A DNA stretch of 64,000 nt. It comes from Serratia marcescens (lineage in GTDB: Bacteria > Pseudomonadota > Gammaproteobacteria > Enterobacterales > Enterobacteriaceae). Below, in pieces: positions 39,324 to 52,581 of the stretch (positions are counted from its first letter, which is position 1; each line of letters begins with the position of its first letter). The translations under genes were made by a program, and so were the position numbers. Location: the NCBI RefSeq assembly GCF_029846115.1, contig NZ_JARVZZ010000001.1, forward strand, positions 2,666,001-2,730,000. Reading direction: 5' to 3'. Below the pieces are notes generated by a model. The model did no database searches. It saw nothing but the letters and a program-made list of their open reading frames with translations, and was not told where the DNA came from.

Positions 39324-39345
39324 AAGGGCCGCTTAAGCGGCCCTT
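39324..39345 (+). terminator. Palindromic hairpin after ftsK
   Basis: AAGGGCCGC and GCGGCCCTT pair around TTAA, 31 bp after the ftsK stop. There is only a short T tail, so it is a moderate terminator candidate. Confidence 0.5.
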
Positions 39346-39491
39346 GTGCAAAGAAGCGTAAACCCGTTTCTTCTCGGAACATTGGCCTACCGGACGATCG
39401 CCGGCTTCGGGTAAAGTAACCGGGTAGAGGGTTGATTTGACCCGCACGGCGTCGCCCTGCGGTTAACGCATTTCATAAGGTATCTGGAATA

Positions 39492-40103
39492 ATGAAAAAA
39501 CTGTTAGTTGCCTGCTGTCTGCTTTCGGGATTCGCGTCTACCTCCGTGCTGGCCGATGCCGCACAGGATCTGCAAAGTCGCCTGGCGAAGGTGAACAGTT
39601 TCCACGCCAGCTTCTCGCAAACCGTGACCAGCGCCGACGGTGCAGCGGTGCAACAGGGGGAAGGCGAGCTGTGGGTGAAGCGGCCAAACCTCTTCAACTG
39701 GCACATGACGTCGCCCGATGAGAGCGTGCTGGTCTCCGATGGCCAGACTCTGTGGTTCTACAACCCGTTCGTCGAGCAGGTGACGGCGACCTGGCTGAAG
39801 AACGCCACCGGCAATACGCCGTTTATGCTGATCACCCGCAATAATGCCAGCGACTGGAAACAGTACAACGTGAAGCAAAAGGGCGATGATTTCGAGCTGA
39901 CGCCGAAGTCCGCCAGCGGCAACCTGAAGCAGTTCGCCATCAGCGTGACCAACAGCGGTACCATTCGCAGCTTCGCTGCGGTGGAGCAGGATGGCCAGCG
40001 TAGTTCCTACGCGCTGAAAAGCCAGCAGAACGTTGCCGCCGATCCGGCCAAATTCAAATTTACCCCGCCGAAGGGGGTGACGCTGGACGACCAGCGCCAG
40101 TGA
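39492..40103 (+). CDS. lolA: Outer-membrane lipoprotein chaperone LolA
   Basis: Periplasmic carrier of 203 aa that takes lipoproteins from LolCDE to LolB. The Sec signal peptide is residues 1-21 ([21 protein letters not shown]). Mature-part motifs include [19 protein letters not shown] and [20 protein letters not shown]. It is needed for AmiD and other lipoproteins encoded nearby. rarA starts 7 bp after its stop. Confidence 0.97.
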   Translation: MKKLLVACCLLSGFASTSVLADAAQDLQSRLAKVNSFHASFSQTVTSADGAAVQQGEGELWVKRPNLFNWHMTSPDESVLVSDGQTLWFYNPFVEQVTATWLKNATGNTPFMLITRNNASDWKQYNVKQKGDDFELTPKSASGNLKQFAISVTNSGTIRSFAAVEQDGQRSSYALKSQQNVAADPAKFKFTPPKGVTLDDQRQ

Positions 40104-40110
40104 GGTGCAA

Positions 40111-41457
40111 GTGAGTAATAATCTGTCGCTCGATTTTTCCCAGAACGAGTTCCAGCCATTGGCCGCGCGTATGCGGCCAACCACGCTGGCGCAGTATATC
40201 GGCCAACAGCACCTGCTGGCCGCCGGCAAGCCGCTGCCGCGTGCCATCGAGGCCGGGCAGCTGCACTCGATGATTTTATGGGGGCCGCCGGGCACCGGGA
40301 AGACGACGCTGGCAGAGCTGATCGGCCGTTACGGTCAGGCGGATGTCGAACGGATCTCCGCCGTGACCTCCGGTATCAAGGAGATCCGCGAGGCGATCGA
40401 GCGGGCGCGACAAAACCGCGACGCCGGCCGCCGCACTATTCTGTTCGTCGACGAAGTGCACCGCTTCAACAAAAGTCAGCAGGACGCTTTCCTGCCGCAC
40501 ATTGAAGACGGCACCATCACCTTTATCGGCGCCACCACCGAAAACCCGTCGTTCGAGCTGAACTCGGCGCTGTTGTCCCGTGCCCGCGTTTACCTGCTGA
40601 AGGCGCTGACCGCCGAGGATATCGGCCAGGTGCTGGATCAGGCGATGGGCGACAAGGCGCGCGGCTTTGGCAATCAGAACGTCGAGCTGCCGGCGGAAAC
40701 GCGCCGCCTGCTGTCGGAGCTGGTGGGCGGCGACGCGCGCCGGGCGCTGAACAGCCTGGAAATGATGGCGGACATGGCGGAGTTAGACGCCAAAGGCGTG
40801 CGGGTGCTGACACCGGAGCTGCTGAAAGAGGTGTCGGGCGAACGCAGCGCGCGCTTCGACAACAAGGGCGACCGTTATTACGACCTGATTTCCGCGCTGC
40901 ATAAATCGGTGCGCGGCTCGGCACCGGACGCGGCGCTGTATTGGTATGCGCGCATCATTACCGCCGGCGGCGATCCGCTCTACGTGGCGCGCCGTCTGTT
41001 GGCGATTGCCTCTGAAGACGTGGGCAACGCCGATCCGCGCGGCATGCAGGTGGCGATCGCCGCCTGGGATTGCTTCACTCGCGTGGGGCCGGCGGAGGGC
41101 GAGCGCGCCATCGCGCAGGCGATCGTCTACCTGGCCTGCGCACCGAAGAGCAACGCGGTTTACACCGCGTTCAAGGCTGCCATGCGCGACGCCAAAGAGC
41201 AGGCCGATTATGACGTACCGGAGCACCTGCGCAACGCGCCGACCAAGCTGATGAAGGAGATGGGGCTGGGAGCGGAGTACCGTTACGCCCACGACGAACC
41301 CAACGCCTACGCCGCCGGCGAGAACTATTTCCCGCCTGAAATGGCCCATACGCGCTACTATCAACCCACCTCGCGCGGGCTGGAAGGGAAAATCGGCGAA
41401 AAGTTGGCATGGCTGGCTGAGCAGGATCAAAATAGCCCGACAAAACGCTACCGCTAG
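40111..41457 (+). CDS. rarA: Replication-associated recombination protein RarA (MgsA)
   Basis: AAA+ ATPase of 448 aa (E. coli 447) acting at stalled forks, related to clamp loaders and eukaryotic WRNIP1. It has Walker [10 protein letters not shown], Walker [16 protein letters not shown] and sensor 1 [13 protein letters not shown]; the C-terminal tetramerisation domain ends NSPTKRYR. Two GTG codons are possible, 40105 and 40111. The latter has GAGGT 4 nt upstream and matches the E. coli start (MSN-LSLDFS). Part of the lolA-rarA operon, as in E. coli. Confidence 0.96.
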   Translation: MSNNLSLDFSQNEFQPLAARMRPTTLAQYIGQQHLLAAGKPLPRAIEAGQLHSMILWGPPGTGKTTLAELIGRYGQADVERISAVTSGIKEIREAIERARQNRDAGRRTILFVDEVHRFNKSQQDAFLPHIEDGTITFIGATTENPSFELNSALLSRARVYLLKALTAEDIGQVLDQAMGDKARGFGNQNVELPAETRRLLSELVGGDARRALNSLEMMADMAELDAKGVRVLTPELLKEVSGERSARFDNKGDRYYDLISALHKSVRGSAPDAALYWYARIITAGGDPLYVARRLLAIASEDVGNADPRGMQVAIAAWDCFTRVGPAEGERAIAQAIVYLACAPKSNAVYTAFKAAMRDAKEQADYDVPEHLRNAPTKLMKEMGLGAEYRYAHDEPNAYAAGENYFPPEMAHTRYYQPTSRGLEGKIGEKLAWLAEQDQNSPTKRYR

Positions 41458-41524
41458 CGAGGCCGTTGCGGTAAGGTTAGCGGGTATCACTCTTCTTTTA
41501 TGCGGCTATAAATCAGCCGCATAG

Positions 41525-42859
<1,335 letters not shown>

Positions 42860-42872
42860 ACGGCAAACCACG

Positions 42873-42898
42873 AAAAAAGCGCCTACGGGCGCTTTTTT
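42873..42898. terminator. Bidirectional terminator between serS and the DUF1801 gene
   Basis: AAAAAAGCGCC and GGCGCTTTTTT form an 11-bp stem around TACG, with A/T tails on both sides, 13 bp after the serS stop and 12 bp from the opposing stop. Confidence 0.87.
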
Positions 42899-42910
42899 TA
42901 TGTCGAGAAT

Positions 42911-43276
42911 TCAGCCCGTAGTCAGCGCATAAGCCTGTTGAATGTAGTCCGCCAGATGCTTGCTTTTCACCTCGGCGGGCGAGTGGAGCTTGATGTGCCG
43001 CCGATATTGGCCGCTGCCTTCGAGCTGGTGATGACTGTCTGCCAGCCGGTAGCCGTGGCCGAACTCCACCGTGACGTGGTGGCGGTAGGCGAAAACGCCG
43101 CAGAAAAATTGGCCATGCGAGAACATGATACCGCCGTATTTGACCGATTCGGTGACGCCGTTGCCGCTCGCCGCAGCGATCCTGCGCACCTGCTGCACGA
43201 TGGCCAGCAGCTCACCGTGCGTGCTGCCGATGTCCGCCAGCAGGGCCTCTACCGCCGCATCATTTGCCTGACTCAT
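42911..43276 (-). CDS. DUF1801 domain-containing protein
   Basis: Small cytosolic protein of 121 aa with the DUF1801/YdhG-like fold (ESVKYGGIMFSHGQFFCGVFAYRHHVTVEF; C-terminal HIKLHSPAEVKSKHLADYIQQAY). The family is related to the frataxin-like YdhG/YjbR folds, and its function is unknown. It is convergent with serS. In E. coli this interval begins the dmsABC region, which is absent here. Confidence 0.82.
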   Translation of the reverse strand: MSQANDAAVEALLADIGSTHGELLAIVQQVRRIAAASGNGVTESVKYGGIMFSHGQFFCGVFAYRHHVTVEFGHGYRLADSHHQLEGSGQYRRHIKLHSPAEVKSKHLADYIQQAYALTTG

Positions 43277-43439
43277 CTTGCCTCTCTGTCGTCAAATTCG
43301 CTCTGCGCTGAGCATAGCGCTTTTTCAGCCGGTTAGCCGGAAACAAATCGTGCGGTGGAACGATAAGAGGCGATTGACTTTTTTATCGCCAGTGGCATGA
43401 TGCGCGCACTCTCATTGCGCGTTCGGTCACAATTTCACT

Positions 43440-44591
43440 ATGTCCGCATACTCCCGCCCAGTGCTCTTATTGCTCTGCGGCCTCTTGCTGCTCACGGTAT
43501 CCATTGCCGTTTTGAATACGTTAGTGCCTCTTTGGTTAACCCATGCTCAGCTGTCGACCTGGCAGGTGGGAATGGTCAGCTCCTCTTATTTCAGCGGCAA
43601 CCTATTGGGCACGCTGGTGGCGGGCAAACTGATCCAGCGCGTCGGCTTTACCCGCAGCTATCATCTTTCTTGTCTGGTGTTCGCCGCCGCGACCGCCGGC
43701 ATGGTGCTGTCGATCGATTTTTGGAGCTGGCTGGGCTGGCGCTTCTTCGCCGGCGTCGGTTGCGCTTGGATCTGGGTGATCGTGGAGAGCGCGCTGTTGC
43801 GCAGCGGCAATCTGAGCAACCGCGGCCAGCTGCTGGCGGCCTATATGATCGTTTATTACCTCGGTACGGTGACCGGCCAATTGCTGTTGAGCATGACCTC
43901 GACCGAATTGCTGCACGTGGTGCCGTGGGTGACCGCCATTGTGATCAGCGCCATGCTGCCGATGCTGTTTGCGCGGGTCAACCGCCATGAAGACGAGCCG
44001 CAGCAGGCGGCGGTGTGGACAATGCTGAGACGCCGCAGCGCGCGTCTCGGCATCAATGGCTGCATCATCTCCGGCATCGTGCTCGGTTCGCTGTACGGCC
44101 TGATGCCGCTGTACCTCTCCCATCAGGGCATGAGCGATGCCAACGTCGGTTACTGGATGGCGCTGCTGGTCAGCTCCGGCATCGTCGGCCAATGGCCGGT
44201 CGGTCGCCTGGCCGATCGATACGGGCGCCTGCTGGTGCTGCGCATTCAGGTGTTCGTGGTGATCCTGGCCAGCGTGGCGATGCTCGGCAACTACGCCATG
44301 GCGCCTTCGCTGTTCATCCTCGGCTGCGCCGGCTTTACCCTGTACCCGGTGGCGATGTCCTGGGCCTGCGAGAAGGCGCTGCCGCACGAGTTGGTGGCGA
44401 TGAACCAGGCGCTGTTGATGAGCTACACCATCGGCAGCCTGCTGGGCCCGTCGATGACGGCGCTGCTGATGCAAAACTACTCCGACCGCGTGCTGTTCGT
44501 GATGATCGCCGCCGTGGCGCTGGTTTACCTGCTGATGCTGTTGAAAAAGCAGAAGCCGGATCACCATCACACGCCGTTCGCCGCCGCCTGA
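43440..44591 (+). CDS. ycaD: MFS transporter YcaD
   Basis: Major facilitator protein of 383 aa (E. coli 382) with 12 predicted membrane helices; substrate unknown. It matches E. coli YcaD over its length: [56 protein letters not shown] and [19 protein letters not shown]. The ATG at 43440 has little Shine-Dalgarno sequence. A terminator shared with pflA follows. Confidence 0.94.
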   Translation: MSAYSRPVLLLLCGLLLLTVSIAVLNTLVPLWLTHAQLSTWQVGMVSSSYFSGNLLGTLVAGKLIQRVGFTRSYHLSCLVFAAATAGMVLSIDFWSWLGWRFFAGVGCAWIWVIVESALLRSGNLSNRGQLLAAYMIVYYLGTVTGQLLLSMTSTELLHVVPWVTAIVISAMLPMLFARVNRHEDEPQQAAVWTMLRRRSARLGINGCIISGIVLGSLYGLMPLYLSHQGMSDANVGYWMALLVSSGIVGQWPVGRLADRYGRLLVLRIQVFVVILASVAMLGNYAMAPSLFILGCAGFTLYPVAMSWACEKALPHELVAMNQALLMSYTIGSLLGPSMTALLMQNYSDRVLFVMIAAVALVYLLMLLKKQKPDHHHTPFAAA

Positions 44592-44597
44592 GCATAA

Positions 44598-44622
44598 AAA
44601 AACCGGCCATGAGCCGGTTTTT
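44598..44622. terminator. Bidirectional terminator between ycaD and pflA
   Basis: AAAAACCGGC and GCCGGTTTTT form a 10-bp stem around CATGA, 6 bp after the ycaD stop and 17 bp before the pflA stop. Confidence 0.85.
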
Positions 44623-44639
44623 CTTTGGCGCCGCGCCAA

Positions 44640-45380
44640 TCAGTAAATGACTTTGTGGCCGTAGCTTTCCAGGATACCTTTGACGCGATCCATGGTCTCG
44701 GCCTTCGGCGGATGAACGCCGTCCAGCTTGTACTCTTCCCCCATCGCTATCCATTTGTGCTTGCCCAGCTCGTGGTAGGGCAGCAGCTCGATTTTCTCGA
44801 TGTTGCTCATGTCTTTGGTGAACTCGCCCAGCAGGTGCGCCGACTTATCGTCGTCTGACCAACCCGGCACCACCACGTAGCGGATCCAGGTGCGCTGGTT
44901 GCGTTTCGCCAGATAGCGGGCGAATTCCAGCGTGCGGTGGTTGGAGACGCCGACCAGGTTCTGGTGGATCTCGTCGTTCATCTGTTTCAGGTCCAGCATC
45001 ACCAGATCGGTGGTGTCCAGCAGCTCGTCAATCACCGGATCGTAGCGGCGCACGAAGCCATTGGTGTCCAGGCAGGTATTGATGCCTTCGGCGTGGCAGG
45101 CGCGGAACCAGTCGCGCACGAATTCAGCCTGCAGGATCGCCTCGCCGCCGGACGCGGTCACGCCGCCGCCGGAGGCGTTCATGAAGTGGCGGTAGGCCAC
45201 CGCGTCTTTCATCAGCTCTTCGACGGTCACTTCTTTGCCGCCGTGGGTATCCCAGGTATCGCGGTTATGGCAATAGAGGCAGCGCATCAGGCAGCCCTGG
45301 AAGAAGACGATAAAGCGGATCCCTGGCCCGTCGACGGTGCCGCAGGATTCGAAGGAGTGGATGCGACCAGTTACTGACAT
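44640..45380 (-). CDS. pflA: Pyruvate formate-lyase 1-activating enzyme
   Basis: Radical SAM enzyme of 246 aa, same length as E. coli, that installs the glycyl radical on PflB. The [4Fe-4S]-SAM cysteines are Cys30, Cys34 and Cys37 (CLMRCLYC), and the SAM region [16 protein letters not shown] follows. The open frame continues to 45542, but the ATG at 45380 starts the family sequence [20 protein letters not shown]. It lies 281 bp downstream of pflB. Confidence 0.97.
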   Translation of the reverse strand: MSVTGRIHSFESCGTVDGPGIRFIVFFQGCLMRCLYCHNRDTWDTHGGKEVTVEELMKDAVAYRHFMNASGGGVTASGGEAILQAEFVRDWFRACHAEGINTCLDTNGFVRRYDPVIDELLDTTDLVMLDLKQMNDEIHQNLVGVSNHRTLEFARYLAKRNQRTWIRYVVVPGWSDDDKSAHLLGEFTKDMSNIEKIELLPYHELGKHKWIAMGEEYKLDGVHPPKAETMDRVKGILESYGHKVIY

Positions 45381-45603
45381 TGCGGGGTTTTCTCCAATAT
45401 TGACTGTCAAACGCAGTCTAAAAATAGGCGCGTGGCCGCCGGCCAGGTATCTGCGATGCAGTGGCGGGGTGAGCCCGCCACCGGGGGTAATGATGCCTGT
45501 CGGCCGGTCAGTTGCCGGATAACTGTTTTGCCGGCTATCCATTCAGTATAGATGTCCGGCAAAACAGACTCGTACAGAGTCAGGGGAGAGCGGTGGGAGA
45601 AAA

Positions 45604-45654
45604 GGGCCGGCAGAGCCGGCCCCGACGTTGGCACCGGGCGGTTTCCCGCCCGGT
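45604..45654 (-). terminator. Tandem hairpins after pflB
   Basis: Two perfect GC hairpins follow the pflB stop on its strand. The first is 45633-45654 (ACCGGGCGG/CCGCCCGGT, loop TTTC). The second is 45604-45622 (GGGCCGGC/GCCGGCCC, loop AGA) and is followed by TTTTCT. A third stem without a U-tract is at 45461-45481. They probably end most pflB transcripts or stabilise the focA-pflB mRNA before pflA. Confidence 0.6.
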
Positions 45655-45661
45655 TGGCGTA

Positions 45662-47944
<2,283 letters not shown>

Positions 47945-47998
47945 TGTACACCTACCTTTGATTGTGGATTTCTAACTCTGCGCGCGGTAACTCACAGC

Positions 47999-48859
47999 TT
48001 AGTGCTGTTCGCGACCCCCGCGCAGATAAATTACCCAGTAAGTCAACCCAACCAGCAGGCCGCCGCCGATGATGTTGCCGATGGTGACCGGAATCAGGTT
48101 GTCGATGATGAAGTTGCTTACTGTCAGATGAGCGAATTGCTCAGGTACCGCCCCTACGGCTTGCCAGAACTCCGGCGTGGCGAAGTGTTTGACCACGATG
48201 CCCATAGGGATCATAAACATGTTGGCGATGCTGTGCTCGAAGCCGCTGGCGACAAACATCCCGACCGGCAGCACCATGGCGAACATCTTGTCGGTCAGGG
48301 TGCGGCCGGAGTAGCTCATCCAGACCGCCAGGCAGACCATCAGGTTAGCCAGAATGCCGAGGCACACGGCTTCGATAAAGGTGTGATGCAGCTTGTGGTC
48401 TGCGGTTTGCAGGACATTCAGGCCCCACTGGCCGTTGGCGACCATATATTCACCGGAGAACCAGATCAGCGCCACGAAGAACAGCGCGCCGACCAGGTTG
48501 CCGAGATAAACGTTCAGCCAGTTGGCACCCAACTGGCCCCAGCTGATGCGGCCGCTGGCCTTGGCGATGACGATAAGTACGGTAGAGGTGAACAGGTCGG
48601 CGCCCGATACCACCACCAGCATTAACCCGAGAGAGAAGCAGATGCCGCCGACCAGTTTCGCCAGCCCGAAAGGCACGCCGGCGGTGCCGGTGGTCGCCGT
48701 GATATAGAAAACGAAGGCGATGGAAATGAAGACACCGGCGGTGATCGCCAAATAAAACGTTTTCAGCGGATGTTTGGTGGCTTTATACACGCCGGCATCT
48801 TCAGCGATTTTCGCCGTGGCCGCAGGTAAAATCAGATCGAAGGGGCTGTCAGTTTTCAA
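47999..48859 (-). CDS. focA: Formate channel FocA
   Basis: Pentameric inner-membrane formate/nitrite-family channel of 286 aa (E. coli 285). Six helices with FNT signatures are visible: TGTAGVPFGLAKLVGGICFS, SGADLFTSTVL, the gating-His region ASGFEHSIANMFMIPMG, and NLIPVTIGNIIGGGLLVG. It exports formate made by PflB and imports it at low pH. It is the first gene of the operon; an FNR box lies 68 bp upstream. Confidence 0.97.
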   Translation of the reverse strand: MKTDSPFDLILPAATAKIAEDAGVYKATKHPLKTFYLAITAGVFISIAFVFYITATTGTAGVPFGLAKLVGGICFSLGLMLVVVSGADLFTSTVLIVIAKASGRISWGQLGANWLNVYLGNLVGALFFVALIWFSGEYMVANGQWGLNVLQTADHKLHHTFIEAVCLGILANLMVCLAVWMSYSGRTLTDKMFAMVLPVGMFVASGFEHSIANMFMIPMGIVVKHFATPEFWQAVGAVPEQFAHLTVSNFIIDNLIPVTIGNIIGGGLLVGLTYWVIYLRGGREQH

Positions 48860-48926
48860 ACTAACTCTCGCTCTTAAGGGTTAAAACAACGCAATGAGAT
48901 ACTAGCAAAGCAGTATAGGGGAAAAT

Positions 48927-48940
48927 TTGATTTGGATCAT
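48927..48940 (-). promoter_or_regulatory. FNR box upstream of focA
   Basis: TTGATTTGGATCAT matches TTGATnnnnATCAA at 9 of 10 specified bases. It lies 68-81 bp upstream of the focA start, a good place for anaerobic activation of focA-pflB, which is FNR-activated in E. coli. Confidence 0.75.
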
Positions 48941-49250
48941 AAGGCGGGGAAGTAGAGCGGCAAAATGGCGTGTTTTTTGTGTGGTTTTTATGGTTAATTT
49001 ATTGATTTTTAAGTAAAAACATTTTTTTAATGTTTGCAAAATTTTTTGAATTCACCGGGTGAACGGCGTAGGGTAAAGTTAAATTTTTAGGCGTTTTGTC
49101 GCCGCGCAGCGCTGAAAGTTTAATTATCGGTTAATTATTATTTCACCGTCCGGCAACAATTGACGGTTTATTTATTTTTATGGTCGTTTAACCGCCAATT
49201 TTACGGCGAGAAAATAAAACCGAATGCGTTGAAATACACCGCAAAAATGA

Positions 49251-49276
49251 AAACGCCGCAACGAAGTGCGGCGTTT
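49251..49276 (-). terminator. Terminator after ycaO
   Basis: AAACGCCGCA and TGCGGCGTTT form a 10-bp stem around ACGAAG. Read leftward, TTTTCATTTTTG follows. It is 44 bp past the ycaO stop. Confidence 0.75.
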
Positions 49277-49320
49277 GGCAGCAGGGGTACTCCCAAAGTG
49301 GCAGTATCCCCTGATGATGC

Positions 49321-51084
49321 TTAGGCCTTGGCCCAGTGGCGGCGTTTGGCAGCCTGCAGCTTCTCGTAGGCCGCCAGCAGCGCCTGATGGGCCGGCAGTG
49401 CCTCCAGATCGGCATCGACGGCGAACAGCCCGTTGAAGCGCTCTTCACCGCTGATGGCGGCGGAGGCGGCGTCGACCGCTTCCTGGCCGTACATCTTCAC
49501 GAACGCGGTGTAGTACTGCGCCGCTTCGCGTTCAGGCTCCTGCGCCAGCAGCAGCAGCGTTTGCAGGCAGCGGTAGTAGTTGCTGCGCGCCGGGTTCAGC
49601 ACCGAGGCGTTGAAATCCTGCGTCCATTCGGTCCAGATCAGCGCCTGATCCAGATCGCCGCCCGCCAGCGCCAGCATCGACTTCAACTCGCCCACGCGCA
49701 GGGTATGCCAGGCGTTGTCTTTGCCGCTGGCAATGCCCAGCAGTTCGCGTACGCGGGTGAAGTCGTCCAGCCCTTCGTCGTCCAACTGCTCGATCAGCGC
49801 CAGGTATTCTTCCGGTTCCCACTCGCTGCCCGGCAGCGCCAGCAGCGTATCGCGCAGGTGCGCGCCCATGCTGTTGTTGGCCAGCAGCAGGTCTTCTGCC
49901 GGGTAGATATCGGACATGCCCGGCACGATGATGCGGCAAGCATAGACGCCCAGGTGCTCGTAGTCGGCGATGTACACTTCCGCGTCTTCTTTGTCGAAGA
50001 TGCTCATCAGGGTGGCGAACTCTTCCTGGGTACTGCCGCTGAAGCTCCAGTCAACGAACGGATAGTCCGCATCCTGTTTGAACAGATCCCAGGAGATCAG
50101 GCCGCTGGAGTCGATGAAGTGCGTTTCCAGGTTGGTGTGTTCCGCCACTTCTTCGTCATCGAAGGTCGGCGCGGTGAACACGTCGAGATCTTTCAGGCTG
50201 CGGCCCTGCAGCAGTTCGGTCACCGTGCGCTCCAGCGCCACGCCGAAGTCCGGGTGCGCGCCGAACGAGGCGAAGCAGGTGCCGTTGGTCGGGTTGAACA
50301 GCACCACGCAGATGACCGGATAGTTGCCGCCCAGCGAGGCGTCGTAGGAGAGGATCGGGAAACCTTCCTCTTCCAGCTTGGCGATGGCTTCCACCACGCC
50401 CGGGTAGCGGTTCAGCACTTCGTCCGGGATCGCCGGCAGGCTGATGGATTCGGCGATGATGCGGTTTTTCACATAGCGCTCGAACACTTCCGACAGGCCC
50501 TGCACCCGCGCTTCGTTGGCGGTGTTGCCGGCGGACATGCCGTTGGAAACATACAGGTTGCCGATGATGTTCATCGGGATGTACACGGTTTGCTGATCGG
50601 ACTGACGGGTAAACGGCAGCGCACACACGCCGCGATCGGCGTTGCCGGATTGCAGATCGACAAGATCGCTGGCGCTCAGCTCTTGCTGCGGATCGTAGAA
50701 GGCGTGCAGGCGTTCGTCGAGGATGCCGGCCGGCAGCGCGTCGTCTTCAGGGATCGGGAACCATTTCTCATTCGGGTAGTGCACGAAGTCGCCTTCGGCG
50801 ATCTGCTTGCCCAGATAGAAATCGGCGAAGAAGTAGTTGGTGGACAGGCGCTCGAAATATTCACCCAGCGCGGAGGCCAGCGCGGCTTTTTTGCTGGCGC
50901 CTTTGCCGTTGGTGAAGCACAGCGGGCAATCGCGATCGCGAATGTGCACCGACCACACGTGCGGCACCGGGTTCAGCCAGGAGGCTTCTTCGATGTTGAA
51001 ACCGAGATCGCTCAATTTCTGCTGGAAACGGGCGATGGAGTCTTCCAGGGCGGCGTCTTTACCGGGGATAAAAGTTTGCGTCAT
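49321..51084 (-). CDS. ycaO: YcaO, 30S ribosomal protein S12 beta-methylthiolation accessory protein
   Basis: Founding member of the YcaO superfamily of ATP-dependent amide-backbone-activating proteins, 587 aa (E. coli 586). E. coli YcaO helps RimO methylthiolate Asp88/89 of S12. The N-terminal YcaO domain is intact (NGKGASKKAALASALGEYFERLSTNYFFADF; QGLSEVFERYVKNRIIAE; FGVALERTVTELLQGRSL), and a TPR-like C-terminal region follows. There is no peptide-precursor or dehydrogenase gene nearby, so it is not a RiPP cluster. The ATG at 51084 is chosen over a GTG three codons earlier. Confidence 0.97.
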   Translation of the reverse strand: MTQTFIPGKDAALEDSIARFQQKLSDLGFNIEEASWLNPVPHVWSVHIRDRDCPLCFTNGKGASKKAALASALGEYFERLSTNYFFADFYLGKQIAEGDFVHYPNEKWFPIPEDDALPAGILDERLHAFYDPQQELSASDLVDLQSGNADRGVCALPFTRQSDQQTVYIPMNIIGNLYVSNGMSAGNTANEARVQGLSEVFERYVKNRIIAESISLPAIPDEVLNRYPGVVEAIAKLEEEGFPILSYDASLGGNYPVICVVLFNPTNGTCFASFGAHPDFGVALERTVTELLQGRSLKDLDVFTAPTFDDEEVAEHTNLETHFIDSSGLISWDLFKQDADYPFVDWSFSGSTQEEFATLMSIFDKEDAEVYIADYEHLGVYACRIIVPGMSDIYPAEDLLLANNSMGAHLRDTLLALPGSEWEPEEYLALIEQLDDEGLDDFTRVRELLGIASGKDNAWHTLRVGELKSMLALAGGDLDQALIWTEWTQDFNASVLNPARSNYYRCLQTLLLLAQEPEREAAQYYTAFVKMYGQEAVDAASAAISGEERFNGLFAVDADLEALPAHQALLAAYEKLQAAKRRHWAKA

Positions 51085-51232
51085 TGTCTTCACTTTTTGC
51101 GCGTACTAAAAACGCGCAATGATACGGGGTTTTGCGCTGGAGCTCCACGTATTCCTAAAGCGGTGGCAAAGTCACAGTTTTTTTAAGGATAAAGGCCATA
51201 ATTCAGCGAGTTATCTGTCACGGAGAAATCTA

Positions 51233-52279
51233 ATGAAATCAGTGAAACTCAGCGTGTTAACTCTCTTGTTGACCGGTGCCAGCGCCTCGGCGCTGGCGCT
51301 GCCCAACATCACCCTGCTGGCGACCGGCGGCACCATCGCCGGCGGCGGCGATTCGGCGACGAAATCCAACTATACGGCGGGCAAACTGGGCGTCGAGGCG
51401 TTGGTCGATGCGGTGCCGGCGCTGAAAGATATCGCCAACGTGCAGGGAGAGCAGGTGGTGAACATCGGCTCGCAGGACATGAACGATCAGGTCTGGCTGA
51501 CGCTGGCGAAGAAAATTGACGCCGACTGCGGCAAAACCGACGGCTTCGTCATCACCCACGGCACCGATACGCTGGAAGAGACGGCCTATTTCCTCGATCT
51601 GACGGTGAAGTGCGACAAGCCGGTGGTGCTGGTGGGGGCGATGCGGCCGGCGACGGCGATGAGCGCCGACGGCCCGTTCAATCTGTATAACGCGGTGGTG
51701 ACGGCGGCGGATCCGCAATCGGCCAACCGCGGGGTGCTGGTGGCGATGAACGACACCGTGCTGGATGCGCGCGACGTCACCAAGACCAACACCACCGCCG
51801 TGCAGACCTTCCAGTCGCCGAACTACGGCCCGCTGGGGTATATCCACAACGGCAAGGTTGATTACCAGCGTTCGCCGCAGCGTAAGCATACCCGGGATAC
51901 GCCGTTCGACGTCAACAAGCTGAGCGAACTGCCGAAGGTCGGCATCGTCTACAACTATGCCAACGCCTCCGATGCGCCGGCCAAGGCGCTGATCGCCGAA
52001 GGCTACCAGGGCATCGTCAGCGCCGGGGTCGGCAACGGCAATCTGTATAAAACGGTGTTCGACACCCTGGCGACGGCGGCGCACCACGGTGTGGCGGTAG
52101 TGCGTTCATCGCGCGTGCCGACCGGCGCCACCACCGAAGATGCGGAAGTGGACGACGCCAAGTACGGCTTTGTGGCCGCCGGCACGTTGAATCCGCAAAA
52201 AGCGCGCATACTGCTGCAGCTGGCGCTGACGCAAACCAAAGACGCGAAGCAGATCCAGCAGATGTTCAATCAGTACTGA
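51233..52279 (+). CDS. ansB: L-asparaginase II (periplasmic)
   Basis: High-affinity periplasmic asparaginase of 348 aa, same length as E. coli AnsB, converting L-Asn to L-Asp and ammonia. The signal peptide is residues 1-22. The first catalytic Thr is in TGGTIAGGG (Thr12 of the mature protein), followed by Tyr in KSNYTAG, and the Thr89-Asp90 pair is in THGTDTLEETAYFLD. The catalytic Lys is in VTKTN. The ATG at 51233 follows GGAGAA. In E. coli ansB is elsewhere and is activated by FNR and CRP; I could not find clear boxes in the 148-bp upstream gap. Confidence 0.96.
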   Translation: MKSVKLSVLTLLLTGASASALALPNITLLATGGTIAGGGDSATKSNYTAGKLGVEALVDAVPALKDIANVQGEQVVNIGSQDMNDQVWLTLAKKIDADCGKTDGFVITHGTDTLEETAYFLDLTVKCDKPVVLVGAMRPATAMSADGPFNLYNAVVTAADPQSANRGVLVAMNDTVLDARDVTKTNTTAVQTFQSPNYGPLGYIHNGKVDYQRSPQRKHTRDTPFDVNKLSELPKVGIVYNYANASDAPAKALIAEGYQGIVSAGVGNGNLYKTVFDTLATAAHHGVAVVRSSRVPTGATTEDAEVDDAKYGFVAAGTLNPQKARILLQLALTQTKDAKQIQQMFNQY

Positions 52280-52581
52280 TCGTTTTCTTCCCTGCGGGGG
52301 CCGACCGGACTCCCGCAGCCATCTTGGCTGAATACAGCATAAAACACCGCGTTAACCCGCTGAATTTCCCCATGTCGCAGGGTTTTATCGTCCAAACAAT
52401 CGCGACGGCCGCAGAGCCTGTCATCACCCGGCGGGGCCGTTTGCCGCCGACGGGCGAATAAGCGTTGCAGCCATGGGGCGTGAGTGATAAAACCGATGGG
52501 TTGGTTAACGCGAGCGTTAACTTCGGGCGTCTTTTCGACAGGTCGCTTTTCTGCGGCGAACAGTGAATGTGGTGAGGGGAA
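52280..52581. other. ansB-serC intergenic region
   Basis: 302 bp without a gene. CTGCGGG (52292-52298) / CCCGCAG (52312-52318) is a weak terminator candidate for ansB without a U-tract. The rest should hold the serC-aroA promoter, which in E. coli is controlled by Lrp and CRP. A 133-codon minus-strand frame that overlaps serC is rejected. Confidence 0.55.

Larger units (their letters stand above)
48860..49320. other. focA upstream regulatory region
   Basis: 461 bp, strongly A/T-rich for this genome, and without a gene. It contains the FNR box at 48927-48940, a perfect palindrome TTCACC-G-GGTGAA at 49051-49063, and the ycaO terminator at 49251-49276. In E. coli the focA-pfl promoters are spread over more than 1 kb with FNR, ArcA and IHF sites. 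An 86-codon minus-strand frame at 49188-49448 is not convincing. Confidence 0.7.

Noticed and set aside
49321..51084. ycaO as part of a thiazole/oxazole-modified peptide cluster
   Set aside because: Sequence matches the housekeeping S12-methylthiolation type. Neighbours are focA and ansB, with no precursor peptide, cyclodehydratase partner or dehydrogenase.
49336..51186. 616-codon plus-strand open frame opposite ycaO
   Set aside because: Shadow of ycaO without family similarity or start signals.
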